Assembly (NCBI RefSeq): GCF_002020355.1
Contig: NZ_MPZV01000001.1
Coordinates: 992,001 to 1,056,000, forward strand
Length of the DNA stretch: 64,000 bases
Direction of reading: 5' to 3'
Source of the DNA: Thioclava sediminum
Lineage (GTDB): Bacteria; Pseudomonadota; Alphaproteobacteria; Rhodobacterales; Rhodobacteraceae
Part shown: positions 17,732 through 28,622 of the stretch, piece after piece
Numbering within the stretch: the stretch's first letter is position 1
Layout: each line of letters begins with the position of its first letter
Notes under the pieces: generated by a model
What the model was told of the DNA's origin: nothing
The model's input: only the letters and a program-made list of their open reading frames with translations
Databases searched by the model: none
Made by a program: the position numbers and the translations under genes

Positions 17732-19141
17732 TTGGCACAATCGCAAATCGGGCTGATCGGCCTTGGCACCATGGGCGGGATGCTCGCCCTCAATATCGCG
17801 GAAAAAGGCTTCGACATTTCGGTGTTCAACCGCACCACCAGCGTCACCAAGTCCTTCCATGAAAACGCGGGCGAGCTGGCATCGAAGATCACGCCCTGCG
17901 AAAATCTCGAAGACCTCGTGGCCTCGATCGCGAAACCGCGCGCGATCATCCTGATGGTCCCCGCAGGCGACCCGGTCGATCAGCAGATCGCGGCGCTGCG
18001 CGCCCATCTCGACGCTGACGATCTGATCATCGACGCGGGCAATGCGAATTTCCACGACACCGAGCGCCGCGCGGAAGAAGCGGCAAAGGCGGGGCCGCGT
18101 TTCCTCGGCATCGGGGTTTCGGGCGGCGAAGAAGGCGCGCGCCACGGGCCCGCGATCATGGGCGGCGGCGAGCAACAGGACTGGGACCGCGTGGCCCCGA
18201 TCCTCAACGCGATCGCGGCCAAGTTCGACGGCACGCCCTGCGCCGGCTTCATGGGCAAGGGTGGCTCGGGCCATTTCGTCAAAGCCGTGCATAACGGGAT
18301 CGAATATGCCGACATGCAGATGATCGCCGAGACCTATGGCGTGATGCGCGACGGCATGGGGCTGAACTCGCAGGCCTGCGGCGAGATCTTCGCGAAATGG
18401 GACGAAGGCGCGCTGAAATCCTACCTGATCGAGATTTCCGGCAAGGTCGCCCGCGCCACCGATCCCGAAAGCGGCGAGCCGATGCTCGACATCATCCTCG
18501 ACCGCGCGGGCCAGAAAGGCACCGGCCGCTGGACCGTGATCGAGGCGCAGCATCTGGCGGCCCCCGTGCCGGTGATCGAAGCGGCCGTGATGGCGCGCAA
18601 CCTGTCGTCGCGGCTCGATGCGCGCAAGCAGGGCGAGGACATGTTCGGCGCCGCTCCCGAGGCGCTGCCCGAGGGCGCGCTGAGCGCGGAGGATCTGGAG
18701 AACGCACTGATCGCGGGCAAGATCCTGTGCTACGCGCAAGGCTTCGAGCTGCTGCGCTCGGCCAATGCGCCTTTCGACTGGGACCTGCCGCTGCCCGACA
18801 TCGCGCTGGTCTGGCGCGACGGCTGCATCATCCGCTCGGCGATGCTCGACGATATGGCGAGCGCGCTCAGCGAGTCGCCCGATCGCAACCTGATGTATGC
18901 GCCCTATTTCGCGGATCTGCTGAAGGCGCATCACGGCGCGCTGCGCAAGGTCGTCAGCATTGCCGCGGCCCACGGCCTGGCGGTTCCGGCCCTGTCGATG
19001 GCGCTGAGCTATTTCGACACGATGCGCACCGCGCGCGGCACCGCGAACATGATCCAGGGCCAGCGCGATTTCTTCGGCGCGCATGGGTTCGAGCGCACCG
19101 ACCGCGAGGGTGGCGACTTCCACGGCCCCTGGGCGATGTAA
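17732..19141 (+). CDS. gnd: 6-phosphogluconate dehydrogenase (decarboxylating)
   Basis: Converts 6-phosphogluconate to ribulose-5-phosphate and CO2 with NADP+ in the cytosolic oxidative pentose phosphate pathway. 469 aa, the standard length. The N-terminal Rossmann site is GLIGLGTMGG. Substrate residues are in SGGEEGARHGPA (about 127) and KGGSGHFVKAVHNGIEY (about 175-191, catalytic Lys and Asn). I start at TTG 17732 because GGAGG at 17720-17724 lies 7 nt upstream and the Rossmann strand begins 5 residues later. An ATG upstream (17543) would add 63 unconserved residues. It stands alone, divergent from efeU, followed by a terminator. Confidence 0.93.
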   Translation: MAQSQIGLIGLGTMGGMLALNIAEKGFDISVFNRTTSVTKSFHENAGELASKITPCENLEDLVASIAKPRAIILMVPAGDPVDQQIAALRAHLDADDLIIDAGNANFHDTERRAEEAAKAGPRFLGIGVSGGEEGARHGPAIMGGGEQQDWDRVAPILNAIAAKFDGTPCAGFMGKGGSGHFVKAVHNGIEYADMQMIAETYGVMRDGMGLNSQACGEIFAKWDEGALKSYLIEISGKVARATDPESGEPMLDIILDRAGQKGTGRWTVIEAQHLAAPVPVIEAAVMARNLSSRLDARKQGEDMFGAAPEALPEGALSAEDLENALIAGKILCYAQGFELLRSANAPFDWDLPLPDIALVWRDGCIIRSAMLDDMASALSESPDRNLMYAPYFADLLKAHHGALRKVVSIAAAHGLAVPALSMALSYFDTMRTARGTANMIQGQRDFFGAHGFERTDREGGDFHGPWAM

Positions 19142-19164
19142 GCGCGCCCGTTTGCTGAAAGATC

Positions 19165-19203
19165 ACCGCCCGCGGCTCGCGCAGAGTCGCGGGCGGTTTC
19201 CGT
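19165..19203 (+). terminator. Terminator after gnd
   Basis: ACCGCCCGCG pairs with CGCGGGCGGT around a 13-nt loop, followed by a short T-rich tail. It separates gnd from the SDR/N-ATPase operon. Confidence 0.65.
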
Positions 19204-19279
19204 TTCGCGGGGCGTCAGACGCCACGAACCATGCACCGCAATCACGAGTTCGTGTACGCCCCAACCGCGTCCGCCCCGC

Positions 19280-19293
19280 TTGATCCCCATCAA
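19280..19293. promoter_or_regulatory. Perfect FNR/FnrL box upstream of the SDR-N-ATPase operon
   Basis: TTGATCCCCATCAA is an exact TTGAT-N4-ATCAA inverted repeat. Its centre is 66 bp before the SDR ATG. A TAnnnT hexamer (TACCCT, 19316-19321) lies where the -10 would be if the box were centred near -41.5, the class II activation geometry. Binding by an oxygen-sensing FNR-family regulator is the likely reading. Confidence 0.75.
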
Positions 19294-19352
19294 AGTCCTA
19301 AAGCACCGAGATCGTTACCCTCTGCGCATCCAAAACGGAGGCCGGGACTGCT

Positions 19353-21896
<2,544 letters not shown>

Positions 21897-21900
<4 letters not shown>

Positions 21901-22193
21901 CCCAGCCGCCGGAAGACCCGGAACAGACGGAGGAGCCGATGGAGAGCGCCGCGCGCCGCCACGCCGCTCGGATCGAGAAAGCCCGAGAGGAGGGTGACAT
22001 CCCGCTGGCAAGACGGCTGGGCCAGATCGGTGTGCTCGGGTGGATCGTCGTGCTGCCGATGCTCGCGGGGGCCGCGGGTGGCAGATGGATCGACCGGAGC
22101 GCCCAGTCGGGAATCTTCTGGACCGCCGCGCTGATGATGGTGGGGCTTGTCGTGGGGTGCTGGCTGGGCTGGCGCTGGGTGCAACAGCAATGA
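21897..22193 (+). CDS. atpQ: AtpQ (AtpI-like) N-ATPase membrane protein
   Basis: Small membrane protein, 98 aa, of the AtpI/AtpQ family specific to N-ATPase operons. The N-terminal 45 residues are charged (many Glu, Arg). Two hydrophobic helices follow (about 48-68 and 75-92), the first ending in AAGGRWIDR. Proposed roles are assisting c-ring assembly or divalent-cation handling. I start at ATG 21897 with GGAAGGA 6 nt upstream; a TTG at 21891 is an alternative. It overlaps atpC and atpR by 4 bp each. Confidence 0.85.
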
Positions 22194-22462
22194 GCGGGAC
22201 GATGGTTCTTCTCGGTCTGGCGAGCCTCGCCCTCGGCATCGGCGTGGGCCTCTTGCATTTCACCCTGCTGCGGGCGGGCACGGATGCGATGCTGCTCGAA
22301 AGCAAGGCGCTGAAGGCGATCGCGCTGACCGCGCTGCGCTTTGGGCTGACGATCGGGGCTCTCGTGGGCTGCGCGCTTCTGGGCGCGGTGCCGCTGCTGG
22401 CGGCGGCGCTCGGGATCGGCATCGGGCGGATGCTCACCCTGCGACGCGCGAGGTCCGCATGA
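22190..22462 (+). CDS. atpR: AtpR, N-ATPase-specific membrane protein
   Basis: Three-helix membrane protein, 90 aa, found only in N-ATPase operons. The hydrophobic segments are about 5-27, 44-62 and 63-80. The conserved Arg in ALTALRFGLT lies in the second helix; AtpR polar residues have been proposed to contact the c subunit's cation-binding Glu during assembly. Start and stop overlap atpQ and atpB by 4 bp. Its presence, with AtpQ, confirms the N-type assignment. Confidence 0.85.
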   Translation: MSGTMVLLGLASLALGIGVGLLHFTLLRAGTDAMLLESKALKAIALTALRFGLTIGALVGCALLGAVPLLAAALGIGIGRMLTLRRARSA

Positions 22463-23145
22463 ATTCGCCGCTCGAGACCACCGTCCTGTTCTGGATCGGC
22501 CCCGTGCCGATCACGCAACCCGTCGTCACGACATGGGTGATGATGGTGGTGATCGTGGCAGGATGCTACGCGCTGACCCGAAACCTGAGCCTCAAGCCCG
22601 GACGGCGCCAAGCGGCGCTGGAGCTGCTGGTGACGGTGCTCGACACTCAGATCCGCGAGACGATGAGCGTAGAGCCCGGCCGCTACCGAACCTTCCTCGG
22701 CGGGCTGTTCCTGTTCATCCTGATCGCGAACTGGTCCTCGCTGATCCCGGGCGTTGAACCCCCGACCGCCAACCTCGAAACCGACGCAGCACTGGCGCTG
22801 CTCGTCTTCGTTGCGGTGATCGTCTACGGCATCCGCGCGGGCGGCGTGCGCGGCTACCTGCGCAGCTTCGCGATGCCGACGCCGCTGATGATCCCGCTGA
22901 ACCTCGTCGAGACGCTGACGCGCAGCTTCTCTCTGCTGATCCGCCTGTTCGGCAATATCATGAGCGGGGTCTTCGTGATCGGGATCGTGCTCTCGCTTGC
23001 GGGGCTGTTCGTGCCGATCCCCTTCATGGCGCTCGACCTGCTGACCGGTCTTGTTCAAGCCTACATCTTTACCGTCCTCGCCATGGTCTTCATCGCGGCG
23101 GCAGTGGCGGAATCCCAAACCTCCCACGGATCCGGAAAGGACTGA
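22459..23145 (+). CDS. atpB: N-type F1F0 ATPase subunit a
   Basis: Membrane stator subunit, 228 aa, forming the two ion half-channels beside the c ring. The essential arginine is in LIRLFGNIMSG, after NLVETLTRSF. Five or so hydrophobic helices are visible. The protein is shorter than housekeeping subunit a (about 250). The ATG at 22459 overlaps the atpR stop. Two bases separate it from atpE. Confidence 0.92.
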   Translation: MNSPLETTVLFWIGPVPITQPVVTTWVMMVVIVAGCYALTRNLSLKPGRRQAALELLVTVLDTQIRETMSVEPGRYRTFLGGLFLFILIANWSSLIPGVEPPTANLETDAALALLVFVAVIVYGIRAGGVRGYLRSFAMPTPLMIPLNLVETLTRSFSLLIRLFGNIMSGVFVIGIVLSLAGLFVPIPFMALDLLTGLVQAYIFTVLAMVFIAAAVAESQTSHGSGKD

Positions 23146-23147
23146 TC

Positions 23148-23393
23148 ATGGAATATATTGAAGTGGCGAGCGTCATCTCGGCCGCCGCGGCGGTGGCCTT
23201 CGGGGCGCTCGGCCCCGCGCTTGGCGAAGGGCGCTCGGTCGCGGCTGCGATGGACGCGATCGCCCGCCAGCCGGAGGCCGCGAACGCGATCTCGCGCACG
23301 CTCTTCGTCGGGCTCGCGATGATCGAGACGACGGCGATCTACTGCCTCGTGATCGCGCTTCTGCTGCTGTTCGCCAACCCGTTCATCGGCTGA
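23148..23393 (+). CDS. atpE: N-type F1F0 ATPase subunit c with Na+-binding signature
   Basis: Proteolipid of the rotor ring, 81 aa, two helices joined by the polar loop RQPE (40-43). The ion site contains E27 in the first helix (LGEGRS) and, in the second, the essential E60 followed by T61, T62 and Y65 (IETTAIY). This pattern corresponds to the Q32/E65/S66/T67/Y70 ligand set of the Ilyobacter Na+ ring, with Glu replacing Gln in helix 1 as is typical of N-ATPases. I infer Na+ translocation; the second carboxylate could bind a further proton or ion. Confidence 0.93.
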   Translation: MEYIEVASVISAAAAVAFGALGPALGEGRSVAAAMDAIARQPEAANAISRTLFVGLAMIETTAIYCLVIALLLLFANPFIG

Positions 23394-23395
23394 TC

Positions 23396-24130
23396 ATGAC
23401 ACTGGACTGGTGGACGCTCGGGCTGCAGACACTCAACGCGGCGGTGCTGATCTGGCTTCTGAGCCGGGTGCTTTGGCGCCCGATCGTGACTGCTATCCAG
23501 GCCCGTCAGGCCGAGGCGGACAAGCAATTGAGCGACGCGAGCGAGACCGCGCGCAAAGCCGATGACGCGAAGGCGCAGGCCGAGGCGGCGCTCGATCAGG
23601 TCGGCACGCGCAAGTCCGAGATGCTGGCGCAGGCCCAGACCGAGGCCGAAGCCGCGCGCAAGGCGCTTCTGGACCATGCCCGCGCAGAGGCCGCTGATAT
23701 GGCCCGCACCGCAGAGGCCGAACGCGCTGCCCGCGCGGAGGAGGCCGAGAAACGCTATGCCGCGCGCGCCGCCGATCTGGCGCAGCGCATGGCCGAGCGG
23801 ATCGGCGCGCGCCTTTCGAGGCCCGCACTGCTCGAAGCCTATGCGACGGATCTTCTGGCGCAGGTCGCGGCCCTCGACACCGAGGATCGCGCCGCGCTCG
23901 GCTCGGAGAAACTCATGCTGCGGATCAGCGAGGCGACAGAGGCCGGTTACGGAGAGGCTTTCGCCGACCGCCTCGGGAAGACCTTGGGCGAAGAGATCAG
24001 CCCAGCGATCAAAACGGATGCGGAGCTGATCTGCGGCCTCGCGCTGGAGACCAAGCACCTGCATCTCGAAAGTTCATGGGCCGCCGATCTCGCCCGGATG
24101 CGCAAGGAGGTGGCCAATGACACCCAATGA
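23396..24130 (+). CDS. atpF: N-type F1F0 ATPase subunit b with delta-like C-terminal extension
   Basis: Peripheral-stalk subunit, 244 aa, much longer than standard b (about 160). A single N-terminal helix (7-27) is followed by a long Ala/Glu/Arg coiled coil (35-140). The last 100 residues form a separate region that ends in [20 protein letters not shown] and WAADLARM. This resembles the C-terminal part of subunit delta (D-x-SLIGG ... L-x-x-L). As no delta gene exists in the operon, this part probably performs the delta docking job. Its 3' end overlaps atpA by 14 bp. Confidence 0.88.
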   Translation: MTLDWWTLGLQTLNAAVLIWLLSRVLWRPIVTAIQARQAEADKQLSDASETARKADDAKAQAEAALDQVGTRKSEMLAQAQTEAEAARKALLDHARAEAADMARTAEAERAARAEEAEKRYAARAADLAQRMAERIGARLSRPALLEAYATDLLAQVAALDTEDRAALGSEKLMLRISEATEAGYGEAFADRLGKTLGEEISPAIKTDAELICGLALETKHLHLESSWAADLARMRKEVANDTQ

Positions 24131-25619
24131 TCCCGACGAGTGGCTGGACCGCAGCCTCGAGGCCATCGCGCGCGCGCCGCTCGGCCCCGTCGTGCGCCGC
24201 AGCGGGCGGGTGGAGCGCGTGTCCGACGGCGTCGCGATGGTGTCGGGCCTGCCCGAGGCCCGCGCCGGGGAGCGGTTGGTCTTCGAGGGCGGACAATCGG
24301 GCTTCGTGCATGTGCTCGACGAAGAGACCCTCGCGGCGGTGCTGCTCGACGATATCGCGGGTGTCGCGCAGGGCGATGCGGTCACCGGCACGGGCGATGT
24401 GATGCGGGTGCCGGTCGGGCCCGAACTGCTCGGCCGGATCGTCGATCCGCTCGGGCGACCCCTCGACGGGCTCGGGCCCATCACCACCACGGCCAAGCAT
24501 CCGGTCGAACGCCCCGCCCCGGCGATCATCGACCGCGCGGCGGTGGTGGAGCCGATGCAGACCGGCACGCTCGTGGTGGATGCACTCTTCGCGCTTGGCC
24601 GGGGCCAGCGCGAATTGATCGTAGGCGACCGCGCGACCGGCAAGACGACCATCGCGCTCGACACGATCCTGAACCAGAAGGACGGCGACGTGACCTCGGT
24701 CTATGTCGCGATCGGGCAGAAAACCTCCTCGGTGGAGCGCGTGATCGAGACGCTTCGGCGCAACGGCGCGCTGGCGCGCACCATTGTCGTGGTCGCCGGG
24801 CCGTCGACACCGCCGGGGATGCAATGGCTCGCCCCCTTCGCAGGCATGACCATGGCCGAGGAGCTGCGCGACACCGGCGGCCACGCGCTGATCGTGCTCG
24901 ACGACCTCACACGCCACGCCGCCTCGCATCGCGAGCTTGCGCTGCTGACCCGGCAGACACCAGGGCGCGAGGCCTATCCAGGCGATATCTTCTATCTTCA
25001 CGCCCGGCTTCTGGAACGCGCCGCGCGGCTGTCGGACGCATTGGGCAGCGGCACGCTGACCGCGCTGCCGATTGCGGAGACCGATGCAGGCAATCTCGCT
25101 GCCTTCATCCCGACCAACCTGATCTCGATCACCGATGGGCAGATCGCGCTGGACGCCAAGCTGTTCAACCGCGGCCAGAAACCCGCCGTGGATGTCGGCA
25201 CGTCGGTCAGCCGGGTCGGCGGCAAGACGCAGGCGCGCAGCCTGCGCGACGCGGCGGAGTCGATGCGGCTCGATTATGCGCAGTTCCTTGAACTGGAGAT
25301 TTTCACGCGTTTCGCGGGGATGCCCGATACGCGGGTGAAGGCACAGCTTGCACGCGGGCGGGCGGTGCGCGCGGTGCTGGCGCAGATCCAGCACGCGCCG
25401 CTGCGCCTCGCGGATGAGGTGGCGCTGGTTCTGGCCGTGCAGACGGGGCTTCTCGACGGGTTGGAGCCCGCGCAGATCGACGCGCTGCGCGCGGCGCTGC
25501 CCGATGCGCTCGATGCGGCGGGGCTGTCGGGGGCGGATTTCTCCGCCACGCTGAGCGAGAGCCTGCATGACCAGATCGTGGAGTGCCTGAAAGGGCTTTT
25601 GCCGGAGCCTTCAAAATGA
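24117..25619 (+). CDS. atpA: N-type F1F0 ATPase subunit alpha
   Basis: Non-catalytic nucleotide-binding subunit of F1, 500 aa. The P-loop is [13 protein letters not shown], followed by VYVAIGQK. The catalytic arginine finger region reads [14 protein letters not shown] near residue 362. The N-terminal crown (about 1-90) begins [22 protein letters not shown], differing from housekeeping alpha. The ATG at 24117 lies inside atpF, a 14-bp overlap. It is followed by atpG with a 4-bp overlap. Confidence 0.95.
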   Translation: MTPNDPDEWLDRSLEAIARAPLGPVVRRSGRVERVSDGVAMVSGLPEARAGERLVFEGGQSGFVHVLDEETLAAVLLDDIAGVAQGDAVTGTGDVMRVPVGPELLGRIVDPLGRPLDGLGPITTTAKHPVERPAPAIIDRAAVVEPMQTGTLVVDALFALGRGQRELIVGDRATGKTTIALDTILNQKDGDVTSVYVAIGQKTSSVERVIETLRRNGALARTIVVVAGPSTPPGMQWLAPFAGMTMAEELRDTGGHALIVLDDLTRHAASHRELALLTRQTPGREAYPGDIFYLHARLLERAARLSDALGSGTLTALPIAETDAGNLAAFIPTNLISITDGQIALDAKLFNRGQKPAVDVGTSVSRVGGKTQARSLRDAAESMRLDYAQFLELEIFTRFAGMPDTRVKAQLARGRAVRAVLAQIQHAPLRLADEVALVLAVQTGLLDGLEPAQIDALRAALPDALDAAGLSGADFSATLSESLHDQIVECLKGLLPEPSK

Positions 25620-26419
25620 GCGAGCAGCTTGCCGAGATCGAAGCGCGGATCGGCAGTATCCGCACGCTCGCCTCGGTGATCCGGGCGATGCGCGCCATCG
25701 CGGGCGCGCGCGTGCGTCAGACAGAGGGAGAGCTTGCCTCGGTAGATCTGCATGCGGCGACGGTGAGCCGTGCGCTCGACCGGGTTCTGTCGCTCGCACC
25801 GACGCCGCCCAAACCCGAAGGGCCGCCGCTCACCGTTCTGTTTCTGGCCGAGCAGGGCTTTGCGGGCTCGTTCAACGCCCGGCTTCTGAGCGAGCTGGGC
25901 ACGCCGCCCGGCGGTCTCGTCGTGATCGGCACGCGGGGCGCGGCGCTGGCCGCCGAACAGGGGCTGAACGCGCTTGCGCAGTTCGCCCTGCCCTCGCACG
26001 GCCCGGCGGTTCCGCCCTTCGCCGACCGGCTGGCCGAGACGCTGCTGCAACTGGCGGGCCGCGCCCCGATCGACGCATTCTACGCCCAGACGGAGGATGG
26101 CAGCTGGAAAGCCCGCCGCCGCCGTATCTTCCCCCGCCCGACCCGGTCGACTCCGCCGCCAAGCCAGCCGCCGCTGCTGACGCTACCGCCCGCGCAGCTT
26201 TGCGCGTCGCTCTTTGCCGAGCTGCTGCATGCGGAGCTGTGCCGCGTGGCGTTGCATGCCACGGCGGCGGAAAACACCGCCCGGATGCTCGCCATGGCGT
26301 CCGCCCAGGGAATGACCGAACGCAAGCTCGACGCGCTGCAACAGACCGCGCGGATTTCGCGCCAGGAGTCGGTGACGACGGAAATTCTGGAGCTTTCGGC
26401 AGGCGTCACGTCCAGCTGA
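25616..26419 (+). CDS. atpG: N-type F1F0 ATPase subunit gamma
   Basis: Rotor shaft subunit, 267 aa, slightly shorter than usual. The N-terminal helix has [19 protein letters not shown], and the C-terminal helix [22 protein letters not shown] and [15 protein letters not shown]; both are gamma signatures that form the coiled-coil shaft. A central Rossmann-like part is present. The Arg/Pro-rich stretch at about 170-190 is unusual. The ATG at 25616 overlaps the atpA stop; a longer reading from 25583 is unlikely. It is the last gene of the operon. Confidence 0.93.
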   Translation: MSEQLAEIEARIGSIRTLASVIRAMRAIAGARVRQTEGELASVDLHAATVSRALDRVLSLAPTPPKPEGPPLTVLFLAEQGFAGSFNARLLSELGTPPGGLVVIGTRGAALAAEQGLNALAQFALPSHGPAVPPFADRLAETLLQLAGRAPIDAFYAQTEDGSWKARRRRIFPRPTRSTPPPSQPPLLTLPPAQLCASLFAELLHAELCRVALHATAAENTARMLAMASAQGMTERKLDALQQTARISRQESVTTEILELSAGVTSS

Positions 26420-26474
26420 GCTGAGCCCCCCACAACCCCGCTACGCACACGCATCGCTTGAAAAGCGCGCCCGC

Positions 26475-27437
26475 ATGCAACAAGACTTGGGCTCGAGCAG
26501 AAACGAGGCCGATGTGACGCAAGAGATGTCCCCCGAGGCGCAACCCGGGTCGGGAGATGACCCGATCGACATGCGGATCATGGCGATCTTTCCCGAACTG
26601 ACCCCCAGCGAGAAACGCCTTGCCGAAGTCGTGCTCGAAGCGCAGTCGACGCTGTCGAGCTACACCGCTGCGGAACTCGCCGAGAGCGCGGGGATTTCCT
26701 CGGCCACGGCGGCGCGCTTCTTCAAGCGGCTGGGCTATCGCAATTACAACGAGGCGCGGCTGCATTCGCGGCGCAACGGGAGCTGGGGCTCGCCGCTGAG
26801 CGAGTTGAGCGACGGCACCACGCCGGGGCAACTGGCCGATCACTTCGCGCAGGATATGCAGAACCTGACCCGCAGCACCGAGATCCTGTCCGAAGAGGCG
26901 GTCGCCGATGCGGTCGAGCATCTCGCCTCGGCCCGCCGGATCTGGGTGCTGGGCTATCGGAATTCGCGGGCGCTCGCGATCTATGCCCGCGCCTTGCTGC
27001 TCAATCTGAAATCGGACGTGCAGCTTCTGCCTTATGAGGGCGCGTCGCTCGCCGAGGATGTCGCGGGGTTCGCGCCGGGCGATGTGCTGCTGGCGATCGG
27101 GCTGCGGCGCAGGCCGCGCGCGCTCGGCGAAGTGATGACCGTCGCGCGCGAAGCGGGCATCCCGACGATCCTGATCGGCGACCCCACCGTGGCGCAGACC
27201 GCGCGCCACGCGACGATCACCCTGCGCTGCCACAATCGCGGGCAAGGCATCTTCGACAGCACGGTCGTCGCGATGAGCCTGATCAACTTCCTCTGCTCGA
27301 GCCTGGTGGACTCGCTGGGCCCCGAAGCGCGCGCCCGACTCGCCCGGATCGAGGACCTTCATGCGCGTTTCGACGACCTCGGACCGCCCCCGGAGAGCCT
27401 TGAGGCGCTCACCAAGGCTGCAAAACAGGACAAATAG
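26475..27437 (+). CDS. RpiR-family transcriptional regulator (HTH plus SIS domain)
   Basis: Regulator, 320 aa. An N-terminal helix-turn-helix of the RpiR type (about 35-105) contains ELAESAGISSATAARFFKRLGY. A SIS domain (about 125-265) contains RIWVLGYRNSRALA and normally binds a phosphosugar or related ligand. It lies 55 bp after atpG with no obvious ribosome site, and 115 bp before the ABC importer operon. The two GAAA-N6-TTTC inverted repeats in that gap are the obvious candidate operators, so it probably represses or activates the importer-dpaL operon. The ligand is unknown. Confidence 0.88.
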   Translation: MQQDLGSSRNEADVTQEMSPEAQPGSGDDPIDMRIMAIFPELTPSEKRLAEVVLEAQSTLSSYTAAELAESAGISSATAARFFKRLGYRNYNEARLHSRRNGSWGSPLSELSDGTTPGQLADHFAQDMQNLTRSTEILSEEAVADAVEHLASARRIWVLGYRNSRALAIYARALLLNLKSDVQLLPYEGASLAEDVAGFAPGDVLLAIGLRRRPRALGEVMTVAREAGIPTILIGDPTVAQTARHATITLRCHNRGQGIFDSTVVAMSLINFLCSSLVDSLGPEARARLARIEDLHARFDDLGPPPESLEALTKAAKQDK

Positions 27438-27461
27438 CGCCTAAAAACTGCGCATGGCCCG

Positions 27462-27508
27462 AATGAAAGCGTATTTTCATTTTTAGCATTTTGTGAAATA
27501 ATTCTTTC
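27462..27508. promoter_or_regulatory. Tandem inverted repeats, candidate RpiR operators
   Basis: Site 1 (27462-27481) has perfect 7-bp arms AATGAAA and TTTCATT around GCGTAT. Site 2 (27495-27508) is GAAA-TAATTC-TTTC with the same 6-nt spacer. Starts of the GAAA arms are 30 bp apart, close to three helical turns, so proteins would bind the same DNA face. They lie between the RpiR stop and the substrate-binding protein ATG. Confidence 0.6.
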
Positions 27509-27552
27509 CTGCGAAGGTGACCTCGCCATCTCATGCAGCGAAAGGATATGCC

Positions 27553-28620
27553 ATGGATCGCCGACTATTCCTGAAATCTGCGCTTGCGGGCACCGCTCTC
27601 GGGGCGTTCGGCCCGGCGGGACGAGCGCTGGCCGCGACCGATCTTCTTTGGATGACCTGGGAGAACCTCGCGAAAGACGACTATCTCGCGCCCTTCCTCG
27701 ACAGCCATGACGTCGACCTGACCAAAACCTTCATCGGTACCGATGACGAGCAATTCGCGAAACTGCGCGCGGGCGGGGCCTCCTCGGTCGACCTGATCAC
27801 GCCCGGCCTCGACAAGGTGTCCTACTACACCGCCTCGGACCTTCTGCAGCCGATCGACTTCGACAAGGTGCCGAACGCGAAGCTCCTCTACGACACGTTC
27901 AAGAAGACCGATCTGGGCAAGACGGACGGCCAGACCTACGGCATCCCCTTCTATTGGGGCATCAACCCGATCGTCTATCGCGCCGACCTGATGGATGAAG
28001 AGCCCGACTGGTCGGTCTTCTTCGAGGGCGACAAATACAACGGCAAGCTCGCGATGCGCGACTACGCGCTCGAAGGGATCATGATCGCCGCGATGTATCT
28101 GGGCATTCCGCGCGACGAGATGTTCACGATGGACGACAAGCAGCTCGCCGAAGTGAAAAAGGTGCTGATGATCCAGAAGAGCAAGCTGCGCACCTACTGG
28201 AACTCCATCGGCGACCTGACCAACCTCTTCGCGACCGGCGAAGTGGTCTGCGCCTTCTCCTGGGTGCCGCCCTATTACGACCTGAAGGAAAAGGGTCTCG
28301 AGATGGGCATGGCCAAACCCAAGCAGGGCGTCATCGGCTGGTGCGACACGATCGCCGTACCCAAGGGCGTTGAGGGCGCGCGTCGGGACTCGGTCTTCGA
28401 GCTGGTGAACTACCTGCTCGGCCCGACCTACGGCAAAATGCTCGCCTATGGCGGCCCCTATGCGCAATCGACTTCGGCTGCGCGCGACGAGATCGATCCC
28501 GAGCAGCAGGAGAAGATCTTCATCAAGGACCTGTCGGTGATGGATAACTTCGTCTGGAAGCAAAATCCGCCGCGCTACAACGACTGGGTCGCACTCTGGA
28601 ACGAAGTGAAGGCCAGCTAA
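27553..28620 (+). CDS. Polyamine-type ABC transporter substrate-binding protein, Tat signal
   Basis: Periplasmic binding protein of the PotD/extracellular solute-binding family, 355 aa. A twin-arginine signal (DRRLFLKSALAG) starts the protein and cleavage is likely after ALAA near residue 28. WMTWENLAKDDYLAPF and YGIPFYWGINPIVYR fit the PotD-like fold. ATG 27553 has AAAGGA 6 nt upstream; a Met at 27517 would place 12 residues before the Tat motif. It heads an operon with its ATPase, two permeases, dpaL and two amidohydrolases, so the substrate may be a diaminopropionate derivative rather than putrescine or spermidine. Confidence 0.88.
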   Translation: MDRRLFLKSALAGTALGAFGPAGRALAATDLLWMTWENLAKDDYLAPFLDSHDVDLTKTFIGTDDEQFAKLRAGGASSVDLITPGLDKVSYYTASDLLQPIDFDKVPNAKLLYDTFKKTDLGKTDGQTYGIPFYWGINPIVYRADLMDEEPDWSVFFEGDKYNGKLAMRDYALEGIMIAAMYLGIPRDEMFTMDDKQLAEVKKVLMIQKSKLRTYWNSIGDLTNLFATGEVVCAFSWVPPYYDLKEKGLEMGMAKPKQGVIGWCDTIAVPKGVEGARRDSVFELVNYLLGPTYGKMLAYGGPYAQSTSAARDEIDPEQQEKIFIKDLSVMDNFVWKQNPPRYNDWVALWNEVKAS

Positions 28621-28622
28621 GA

